Below, in pieces: positions 1 through 5,846 of a stretch of 9,510 nucleotides of DNA. The translations under genes were made by a program, and so were the position numbers. Source of the stretch: Anaerolineaceae bacterium UBA5311. GTDB lineage: Bacteria > Chloroflexota > Anaerolineae > Anaerolineales > Anaerolineaceae. The notes below the pieces were generated by a model, which saw only the letters and a program-made list of their open reading frames with translations, searched no databases and was not told the origin of the DNA. The stretch's first letter is position 1. Each line of letters starts with the position of its first letter. The stretch covers positions 1 to 9,510 of the forward strand of contig DHRN01000044.1 of NCBI GenBank assembly GCA_002411175.1, written 5' to 3'.

Positions 1-630
1 ATTATCATTTGACTTGACACGGAAATTTCGAACAATGAGATTTGGGAACTGGACTCCCGTTTGTTGTTCATTGAGTTTACCATAGACAATACCTAGCGAC
101 CGTTCGCTGACTGTTTGGAACGAGCCGTCGTGCTTAATCTCTTTTAGGTTAAGTAAAGTTTCCCTGTGCCGCTTTTCTGTCTCATGTGTTACTGGTAAAA
201 ACTCCACATAGTCTTCGTTTGCATGGATAACGGCATTTGCACCGTTTGAATAAATCGCTCCAATGGGGCATCTTCTGGCGCATATCCCGCAGTTTATACA
301 GCGCTCCTCATCAATCAAGGGGAATTGCATGCCACGCTCCCATAATATTGCATCCATAGGACATACAGAATCGCTTGCGTCAACAGGAAATTCGCTTAAT
401 CTCTCATCAGTAAGGAGTAATTCATCTTGCGAAAAATGCATACATGAAGGATCTAAGCAGGCAATGCAGGAACATTTTTTCAATACATCTTTAATCAAGA
501 CGTCATTCAATTTGGAGGGAACTGTAAAGGTGCTGGGCTTGTAAGGGTAATGTTGAATCTGCTTCGGTGTATAATCTAAAATAATGCCGACGACTTCCTG
601 ATGCGTCTGTTGCTTAAAAACTTTCGACAT
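1..630 (-). CDS. Ferredoxin-type 4Fe-4S protein of a restriction operon (partial, C-terminus outside window)
   Basis: Reading leftwards from an ATG at 628-630, 210 codons are open to the window edge without a stop. Residues 111-121 form a classic CxxCxxCxxxCP cluster motif (CINCGICARRCPIGAI). A second, unusual set lies upstream: C53, C55, C58 and C63 (CSCIACLDPSC), then a 26-residue insert, then C90-P91 (VCPMDAI). Together they look like a two-cluster bacterial ferredoxin fold whose first motif is stretched. The N-terminal 50 residues and the part after residue 135 match nothing I recognise. The start overlaps the end of the nuclease gene by 17 nt, and GGAGGG lies 8 nt upstream of the ATG inside that gene, so translation is probably coupled. 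Family knowledge suggests electron transfer or a structural cluster; no role in restriction is known to me. The overlap argues that it works with the nuclease. The Fe-S call is firm, the role unknown. Confidence 0.85.
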   Translation of the reverse strand, partial: MSKVFKQQTHQEVVGIILDYTPKQIQHYPYKPSTFTVPSKLNDVLIKDVLKKCSCIACLDPSCMHFSQDELLLTDERLSEFPVDASDSVCPMDAILWERGMQFPLIDEERCINCGICARRCPIGAIYSNGANAVIHANEDYVEFLPVTHETEKRHRETLLNLKEIKHDGSFQTVSERSLGIVYGKLNEQQTGVQFPNLIVRNFRVKSNDN

Positions 631-2335
631 TAATAAAGCCCTCCATTTTTCGAATTTTTTCGATTAAGTTCTCTTCGTTCCCCCTAATCACAGCACTTGC
701 CATTGTTACGAGAGCCTTGAAATCTATAACGCCTATATTCACATTGAAAGTTTTTTTAACATCCGCAATCAGTCTCGAAACTTCTGCTCGTTCGTTTGGT
801 AAATGATACCCGATGGCGAGTGTAGTCGTATTCCAATCAGTAGTGTACGATTTGCGTGACAAGAGTATTATTTTGTTTTCAAGTGCTTGCCGTATCGCTT
901 TTACTGAAATGAATGCTTCCTCGGTAGGTGACTTTATCTCAATTGGTATACTGAAAGAGTCATCAACAGCTATCGCATCCCACCTCTCATAATTTATTCC
1001 TGCACGAGACGCATAGCAATTAAACCCAATTACCGAAAACAGATCAGCTACCAAAGGATAAAATGTTTCCTTTGTTGCATTACGGTATGTAAGGGTCAGA
1101 GCATCTGCTATACATGAATTTTCACAACCTCGCCCAATGAACTCTGCTATTTCACGCGCGATAGCTGTATCCGTGGGTATTGCAGATTGTGCCGAATTGT
1201 TTCGCACAAGCTTAATAGTTGTGACCTGTTGCACTTTATATATTGATTCCGATTCCCCATCTCGTAAAGTCATTTGGTTGTATGTTCGTCCGATTTCGGG
1301 AGAAATGGCACGCGCATAGCCTAATGCACTATCTACGATTTCAGGGCGAATTGTCTGATATGGTGAAAAAATAAGTTCATCTTTCTCAACGCTTTGGCGT
1401 ATCACGTCCCTGTCTTTTGCGACTTGAGCTATTGCAGGTGATATATCAAAATTGGCTCGTTGCAACATTGAGTAAAAACCAATGCGAACCAGGGCCGCTT
1501 GTTCGTCGGTTGTGTGTGATTCAAAGTCAGATAGGCGAACATCGTATAGTTCATCGAGTTGTTCAGCACGGTGCTTTCCGTATGGAGTGAGTTTGAACAT
1601 TACCGTTGGTCTACCATCTGGATAAAATTCTTTTGTAAATATTCTATCAAACCAGTCGCAATATGTCAGCACAGCTAACGGAAATCTTGTGTAGTTTTGC
1701 ATGGTATTTATCTGTATATTAATACGTTTAGACATATCAATTATTGCCTTTGATAAACGAGATGCACTCCCACGAAGCTTTGCTATTTCGGAAACAATGT
1801 TTTCGATGCCCTCTTCGCCTGTATCATCCATATTTAATATACCGATTATTATCTCGTCACGACAAATATGTGCATTTAAGCGTAATGCTGTTCTGAGAAT
1901 TGCCGAAAATGCTCTTGATGCTTCTGTTCCCTTGATGGCTAATAATTTATTCGGATAGTTGATTCCAAGCACACTTTCTTCAAAGATAGCTTTCGGGTCT
2001 ATGTCAGCGACAGCAACATGGTCACCAAGTAATGTGAAACAAAATATCAAAGCGGCTTTCGGGTCATCGGAAACCATCCACCCAAGCGTTCTAAATAATT
2101 CGGCATACATTTTAGACTGATTGTACAATGGATCTCGGCTTCTATCTTCACGGGTAGAAAGAGCCAATGCCCGTTCACCCACATGACCGGATGAAGCCGC
2201 AAGGTTCATTTTTGTTAATGTGTCCGACATATCGTCGAGAGTAAACCATGATTTCTCGCTCATGTATGTATGCAATACTTTGAATATTCTGATGAATGAG
2301 GGTATGTCTGACCCCGGATTAGGGAAACGGATCAT
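614..2335 (-). CDS. Probable Type II (IIS-like) restriction endonuclease, PD-(D/E)XK fold
   Basis: This 573-residue protein is the likely DNA-cutting subunit. Its C-terminal third shows a PD-(D/E)XK core: a helix containing E423 (KETFYPLVADLF), then D453 (RWDAIAV), E466 and K468 (PIEIKSP), and Q483 in the following helix (IRQALENK). Residues about 225-265 contain MFKLTPYGKHRAEQL, which resembles the wing and last helix of a winged-helix domain, so DNA recognition probably lies N-terminal to cleavage, as in FokI-like Type IIS enzymes. The N-terminal 200 residues are mostly helical and unrecognised. The ATG at 2333-2335 has an ideal GGAGG 6 nt upstream. It follows the second methyltransferase gene by 17 nt and overlaps the iron-sulfur gene. 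The length and layout recall the AlwI/FokI style, but I cannot assign a named family or recognition site. A Mrr-like methyl-directed nuclease is less likely given two cognate methyltransferases. Confidence 0.75.
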   Translation of the reverse strand: MIRFPNPGSDIPSFIRIFKVLHTYMSEKSWFTLDDMSDTLTKMNLAASSGHVGERALALSTREDRSRDPLYNQSKMYAELFRTLGWMVSDDPKAALIFCFTLLGDHVAVADIDPKAIFEESVLGINYPNKLLAIKGTEASRAFSAILRTALRLNAHICRDEIIIGILNMDDTGEEGIENIVSEIAKLRGSASRLSKAIIDMSKRINIQINTMQNYTRFPLAVLTYCDWFDRIFTKEFYPDGRPTVMFKLTPYGKHRAEQLDELYDVRLSDFESHTTDEQAALVRIGFYSMLQRANFDISPAIAQVAKDRDVIRQSVEKDELIFSPYQTIRPEIVDSALGYARAISPEIGRTYNQMTLRDGESESIYKVQQVTTIKLVRNNSAQSAIPTDTAIAREIAEFIGRGCENSCIADALTLTYRNATKETFYPLVADLFSVIGFNCYASRAGINYERWDAIAVDDSFSIPIEIKSPTEEAFISVKAIRQALENKIILLSRKSYTTDWNTTTLAIGYHLPNERAEVSRLIADVKKTFNVNIGVIDFKALVTMASAVIRGNEENLIEKIRKMEGFINVESF

Positions 2336-2352
2336 GTGAAACCTCCGTATGT

Positions 2353-3165
2353 TTATATTTTTTCAAGTCTTGTTTGTGCTACATCACACCACCGTTTTTC
2401 CAACTCAACACCAAGCCAAGATATTGAATTGCCTTCACGATTTAACATTTCACAGCAAACACCTAACGTACCCGAACCATGAAATGGATCCAGTACCAAA
2501 CCCCGATATTTACCCTCCGAATCTTTTGGACAAAATGCACGTAATAAATCGTAAAAGAGGGAAACTGGTTTTTGGGTAGGATGATCGGTACGTTCCACTT
2601 TATATCGGTTACCTGCTAATGTAGGATATTCCCATATATCTCCACGCAGCGCTCCATTCGGGTTTGGTGTCCACTCTTTTTTATTTCCTCTTTTGTCATT
2701 GTAAAAAACCGGGCTCTTCAACCGTTCTTTGCTCTTGTATGGTACTCGCATATCCTCCGCGTTATATGTCCATGTTTTTGCAGATTTTGAAAACCATAAA
2801 AATGGTTCATATTGAGCTGACGGAACTGTTTTTGTTCGACTAAATCCGTTTTCATATCTCCAAATGTTCATTCTACGATAATGAAGCCCTGCATCGTACA
2901 TGATAACTTGGATAAAGCCAATGTAGTTGTGGATGCCAAACCACACTAAACTACCTGTTGGTGTCAACAAATCTCTACACAGTTCTATTCTTTTTTTCGT
3001 TAATTCGAGAAAATCGGGAAACGGTAAACTGTCGCTCCCGTTCCCAAAGTCTTTATTAAGGTTATACGGTGGGTCGGTTAAGATTAAGTCAAACTTAATA
3101 CCCTCGACCAAAAGTTCCTTTAGGCACACATCGCTATCGGCATTTAAAATACGGTTAAATTCCAT
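2353..3165 (-). CDS. DNA methyltransferase, DPPY type (probable adenine-N6, beta class)
   Basis: A 270-residue S-adenosylmethionine-dependent DNA methyltransferase. The catalytic motif IV comes first (LTDPPYNL, DPPY at residues 31-34). Then come a central target-recognition region, DHPTQKP at 194-200, and motif I (LVLDPFHGSGT, around 223-233) with the following acidic position in GVELE (252-256). Catalytic motif before SAM-binding motif is the beta-class order, and DPPY is most often seen in adenine-N6 enzymes, though some cytosine-N4 enzymes share it. The protein is complete and of normal length for this class. The ATG is 3 nt after the stop of the preceding methyltransferase gene, and its ribosome site (AAAAGGTAG) is built from that gene's last codons. 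Its likely job is to protect one strand of the operon's asymmetric recognition site from the neighbouring nuclease. The target sequence cannot be deduced. Confidence 0.9.
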   Translation of the reverse strand: MEFNRILNADSDVCLKELLVEGIKFDLILTDPPYNLNKDFGNGSDSLPFPDFLELTKKRIELCRDLLTPTGSLVWFGIHNYIGFIQVIMYDAGLHYRRMNIWRYENGFSRTKTVPSAQYEPFLWFSKSAKTWTYNAEDMRVPYKSKERLKSPVFYNDKRGNKKEWTPNPNGALRGDIWEYPTLAGNRYKVERTDHPTQKPVSLFYDLLRAFCPKDSEGKYRGLVLDPFHGSGTLGVCCEMLNREGNSISWLGVELEKRWCDVAQTRLEKI

Positions 3166-3168
3166 AAG

Positions 3169-4191
3169 CTACCTTTTGATACTCTTTCGAGTTCTTCGAA
3201 AAATAAGGATATACTGATGATGGATGTTTTCCACATACGCAAAGGGGTAACCGTAAGGCAATAGGCTTTTATGGTTTTGTGCGAGGATCTTGACACCTTG
3301 TAATACCAATTCACAACCGCGCCCAACGTCCATATGCGATAACCTCTGAATAAGGTCGCTGTGAAAGCTGATAAATTCAGATTTATTTCTGAAATCGGAA
3401 ACTACTATGCACATATATTTTTTCTCTTTCAAGACCCGCCCACACTCTTTGAACACATCGTTTACGAGTGTATCTAAAAATTTTTCGTAGCTCTCGATAT
3501 TTCCTAAGTCATTATCCTTGTTGGAGTAATTTGTTGCAAGGTTCTGCTCAACTCGTCCCTTTTTAACTTTATGGTCTGCTTTTTTATTCAAAATTGCCCA
3601 ATACGGGGGGCTTGTAACCATGAAATCAAATGTTTCATCTTCAAATGTCTTAAGCACAGGAATACAGTCGTCATTAATAAAAGCATGTTTAAGGGAAGAG
3701 CCGTTGGCAACCTCTGTTTCCAATCGTTCGAGGGATAGATTATGCCATTCTGGAGACAACTCTATGCTCGTGCATAATCTGTTGTTCAATGCACACGCCT
3801 TCGCGGTTGAGCCTATACCACCAAACGGGTCTAATACCATATCACCTTTCTTCGTAAAGAATAGCACCAATCGGCTTATGTCCTGAAAGGAATACGGTGC
3901 GGGATGTTTCCTTTCAATCTGAGCGTGTGGGTGATTTGCGCCTAACCCCTTTTGAAAAAAGAAACTTTTTGTTTCGGGCAGCCACTGTTTCCCTGTCAAA
4001 TCGTTAAGCGAATTGCGCGGGTCAACAATCTGCTCTTCCTGCTCTCCTTGTTCATCTCCAACAAGATCATTCGTATCAGTTATTTCCATCTGTTCTGTAT
4101 TTACAGAAGCCATTATTGGGAACAAATCGAACAACCCTACTTGCTCGTCAATGCCATTCGTAACTCTTTTTTCTTCGTTTGAAATTACCAT
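3169..4191 (-). CDS. DNA methyltransferase, SPPY type (probable cytosine-N4 or adenine-N6)
   Basis: A 340-residue DNA amino-methyltransferase with the reverse motif order to its neighbour. A GKQWLPETKSF stretch (67-77) and KHPAPY (95-100) are followed by the SAM-binding motif MVLDPFGGIGST (118-129), and only then by the catalytic motif TSPPYW (193-198). This is a gamma-like order. SPPY is typical of cytosine-N4 enzymes, so the two operon methyltransferases may modify different bases. Residues 1-65 form an acidic, glutamine-rich leader (for example GEQEEQIVD) without recognisable fold. The ATG at 4189-4191 is the first after the stop of the HTH gene, 9 nt away; a weak GTGAG ribosome site overlaps that stop. 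Later Met codons (27, 35) could be alternative starts that remove only the acidic leader. It probably protects the second strand of the recognition site. Confidence 0.88.
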   Translation of the reverse strand: MVISNEEKRVTNGIDEQVGLFDLFPIMASVNTEQMEITDTNDLVGDEQGEQEEQIVDPRNSLNDLTGKQWLPETKSFFFQKGLGANHPHAQIERKHPAPYSFQDISRLVLFFTKKGDMVLDPFGGIGSTAKACALNNRLCTSIELSPEWHNLSLERLETEVANGSSLKHAFINDDCIPVLKTFEDETFDFMVTSPPYWAILNKKADHKVKKGRVEQNLATNYSNKDNDLGNIESYEKFLDTLVNDVFKECGRVLKEKKYMCIVVSDFRNKSEFISFHSDLIQRLSHMDVGRGCELVLQGVKILAQNHKSLLPYGYPFAYVENIHHQYILIFRRTRKSIKR

Positions 4192-4200
4192 CTTTACAAC

Positions 4201-4413
4201 TCACTTTTGCGTAACAGATGTAGCCATCTGAAAGTTGTTTTCTTTGGCAGTCTTTGTTCTGCCATCAATCGGTTTTTCAGCACCTCTTGGAATCACCCAA
4301 ATACTACCCAACTTTTGTGCTCCATTAACTTTTCCGTTAGCGCAAAGGTATTGAGCGCGACGTGTTGTTATTCCCCATAATACTCCGGCTTCTTGAACAG
4401 TCATCCATTCCAT
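4201..4413 (-). CDS. Small helix-turn-helix protein (AlpA/excisionase/MerR-like), first gene of the restriction operon
   Basis: A 70-residue DNA-binding protein. EWMTVQEAGVLWGITTRRAQYLCANGKV is a helix-turn-helix of the excisionase/MerR type: a helix leading to 'WGITTRR', then the recognition helix. It is followed by the wing-like GAQKLGSIWVIPRGAEKP, a pattern common in small phage and plasmid regulators. Two starts are possible. The ATG at 4417-4419 has GAGG only 1 nt upstream, while the ATG at 4411-4413 has the same GAGG at 7 nt, so I prefer the second. The last 20 residues are polar and probably disordered. As the promoter-proximal gene, 9 nt before the first methyltransferase, it may regulate the operon like a restriction controller protein, although classical controllers belong to the Cro/XRE fold. 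This role is inference; the fold call is reasonably secure. Confidence 0.78.
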   Translation of the reverse strand: MEWMTVQEAGVLWGITTRRAQYLCANGKVNGAQKLGSIWVIPRGAEKPIDGRTKTAKENNFQMATSVTQK

Positions 4414-4419
4414 TGACAT

Positions 4420-4792
4420 ACCTCACTTTGTTGTTTTAAAAATACAAACACATTATACATCATAATCGCGAACAATATAAGACGAAACAATAAATTACCT
4501 TTTTCATTTTCATCCCGAATGACACCACACAAATGGACGGATAGTATTTTTCGAAACGAGCGTGAAAGCATAACACTAATCAGGAATGGACTGGTTGCTC
4601 TGGACTGCCTGGCAGCAGGGAATAAATGGTTTCATAGGGTTGGGGACCAAAGCCCGCAAAGCAGGGTATTGCCTCCAGCCACTGCGTTGATTATCTCACC
4701 TGTTGGCGGAGGGAGACAAGCCCCTCACTCCCCTGCGCTGCGCTTCGGGGATCTTCGACGTACGAATTAACCTGCGCAAGCCCGGGTCAAGG
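4420..4792. other. Intergenic stretch without recognisable gene
   Basis: The first 80 bases hold the candidate restriction promoter. From about 4519 to 4792 composition changes from AT-rich to GC-richer and no credible gene is visible; the plus-strand frame at 4519-4770 has no ribosome site or family signature. Around 4722-4752 there is CCCTGCGCTGCGCTTCGGGGATC, a fragment related to the repeat elements further right. The composition change near 4510 may mark the edge of the imported restriction cluster. Confidence 0.5.
4452..4457 (-). promoter_or_regulatory. Candidate -10 box for the restriction operon
   Basis: On the minus strand a perfect TATAAT lies here, about 39 nt upstream of the preferred HTH start, in an AT-rich stretch. 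No good -35 hexamer is present at 16-18 nt (TTATAT at 17). The box forms part of a 5-bp inverted repeat (ATTAT-5-ATAAT, 4452-4466). Just upstream are two similar stretches, CGAACAATATAA and CGAAACAATAAA (about 4469-4496), that could bind the HTH protein. A poor -35 and overlapping symmetry would suit a regulated promoter, but this is inference. Confidence 0.45.
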
Positions 4793-5020
4793 GTTTTGTC
4801 ATCCTGAGGGACGAAGGATCTTGAATTTCCAAGGGCAAGATTCTTCGCTTTGCTCAGAATGACAGATTAAAGGCGGATTGCCCCATTCGCTGGGCTTCTG
4901 GGGCAGGCCGCGCTTAGCTCGTAAAGACGAGTTGATTGATCCCATTCGCTACGCTCTTGGGACAGGTGGCTGACAGGAATGCGGATCTCACCCTCTGCCC
5001 ACTCTGTATAGAAGGTGAGG
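4793..5020. repeat. Divergent copy of the dispersed repeat
   Basis: This stretch begins with the same GTTTTGTCATCCTGAGG start as the three tandem units to its right and keeps the first hairpin and the TGCCCCA...TGGGGCA hairpin (4879-4885 with 4899-4905). After about 4915 it departs from them: a second version of the CCATTCGCTACGCTCTTGGGA element at about 4941-4962, then unrelated sequence up to 5020. It looks like an older or recombined copy. No protein should be annotated here. Confidence 0.75.
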
Positions 5021-5278
5021 GTTTTGTCATCCTGAGGAACGAAGGATCTTAACCTGCCAAGGGAAAGATTCTTCACTGCGTTCAGAATGACAGATAAAAG
5101 GCGGATTGCCCCATTCGCTGCGCTTCTGGGGCAGGCCGCGCTTCGCTCGCGATGACGAATAAGCAGATAGGTGAAAGATGGCAAACACCTCACCCCCCTG
5201 CCCCCCTCCGAGGAGGGGGTAAAGGCAGATTGCTTCGCTCGCAGTAACAGATCCTGGTCACCGCAAGGGCGGTAAGAG
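5021..5278. repeat. Tandem repeat unit 1 (258 bp)
   Basis: The unit has, in order: an imperfect inverted repeat that would fold as a long hairpin (GTCATCCTGAGG ... CAGAATGAC), a TGCCCCA/TGGGGCA hairpin (5107-5113, 5127-5133), a first GCTTCGCTCGC (5140-5150), a CCCCCTCC-GA-GGAGGGGG palindrome (5202-5219), a second GCTTCGCTCGC (5232-5242), and an end GCAAGGGCGGTAA. The next unit is nearly identical. Confidence 0.9.
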
Positions 5279-5535
5279 GTTTTGCCATCCTGAGGAACGA
5301 AGGATCTTAACCTGCCAAGGGCATGATTCTTCACTGCGTTCAGAATGACAGATAAAAGGCGGATTGCCCCATTCGCTGCGCTTCTGGGGCAGGCCGCGCT
5401 TTGCTCGCGATGACGAATAAGCTTATAAGTGAAAGATGGCAAACACCTCACCCCCCTGCCCCCTCCGAGGAGGGGGTAAAGGCAGATTGCTTCGCTCGCG
5501 ATGACAGATCCCGGTCACCGCAAGGGCGGTAAGCG
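5279..5535. repeat. Tandem repeat unit 2 (257 bp)
   Basis: Nearly identical to the preceding unit, with scattered single-base changes (for example GTTTTGCC for GTTTTGTC) and one C fewer in the C-run before the palindrome at 5459-5476, which accounts for the 1-bp shorter length. The TGCCCCA/TGGGGCA hairpin is at 5365-5371 and 5385-5391. High identity points to recent duplication or gene conversion. Confidence 0.9.
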
Positions 5536-5695
5536 GTTTTGTCATCCTGAGGAACGAAGGATCTTAACCTGCCAAGGGCAAGATTCTTCACTGCGTTCAG
5601 AATGACAGATTAAAGGCGGATTGCCCCATTCGCTGCACTTCTGGGGCAGGCCGCGCTTCGCTCGCAGTGACAGCTCCAGGTCGCAAGGGCGGTAA
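5536..5695. repeat. Tandem repeat unit 3, internally deleted (160 bp)
   Basis: It starts like the others and ends with the same GCAAGGGCGGTAA, but the middle, including the GGAGGGGG palindrome, is missing. The break falls at GCTTCGCTCGC, an 11-mer that occurs twice, 92 bp apart, in a full unit. Loss of those 92 bp plus two 3-bp differences near the end gives the observed length exactly. Its hairpin arms are at 5541-5565 and 5580-5606, and 5622-5628 with 5642-5648. Confidence 0.88.
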
Positions 5696-5722
5696 TATGT
5701 GCTATTTCTACATTTACGTGCG

Positions 5723-5750
5723 ATTTTCACGTGTCAATTTTCACATGCCA
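5723..5750. promoter_or_regulatory. 14-bp direct repeat upstream of the decarboxylase operon, possible operator
   Basis: ATTTTCACGTGTCA is followed immediately by ATTTTCACATGCCA, matching at 12 of 14 positions. A third, weaker ATTT-ACGTG lies just before (about 5712-5720), and CACGTG within the first copy is itself a palindrome. It sits about 30 bp before the candidate -10 box. Direct repeats at this place can be activator sites; no regulator can be named. Confidence 0.4.
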
Positions 5751-5755
5751 ATATA

Positions 5756-5786
5756 TTCCAAAAAAGCCGAAAACTGATGTTACAAT
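5756..5786 (+). promoter_or_regulatory. Weak candidate promoter for the decarboxylase operon
   Basis: TACAAT at 5781-5786 is a good -10 box some 60 nt before the first start codon. The best upstream hexamer, TTCCAA at 5756-5761, is a poor -35 with a long 19-nt spacer, so the promoter may need an activator. The leader carries a 6-bp inverted repeat (AGCCCA at 5800-5805, TGGGCT at 5818-5823) followed by a run of A, which is not a terminator in either reading direction. Confidence 0.35.
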
Positions 5787-5846
5787 AGTCTCGCATTCAA
5801 GCCCATTCTCACTTCTCTGGGCTAAAAAAACTTTTAAGGAGATTGA

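Noticed and set aside
263..544. Plus-strand open frame of 93 codons
   Set aside because: It lies opposite the iron-sulfur gene, whose minus-strand frame has clear cysteine motifs; the plus frame has no ribosome site or family signal.
4560..4690. Possible tRNA or structured RNA around CCCGCAAAGCAGGG
   Set aside because: No acceptor stem, T-loop or anticodon arm could be laid out; only short chance complementarities.
4519..4770. Plus-strand open frame of 83 codons between the operons
   Set aside because: No ribosome site, no recognisable motif, and its end is made of repeat-related sequence.
4867..5451. Minus-strand frame of 194 codons with an internally repeated translation
   Set aside because: Its repeats are simply the DNA repeat units read in frame (VILNAVKN...GRLRSFVPQD); such frames in dispersed repeats are regularly misannotated as proteins.
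5021..5695. CRISPR array
   Set aside because: Units are about 257 bp, nearly identical throughout, and not short repeats with unique spacers; no cas gene is nearby.
5542..5730. Minus-strand frame of 62 codons containing HSERSEES
   Set aside because: This is the typical spurious translation of the same dispersed repeat.
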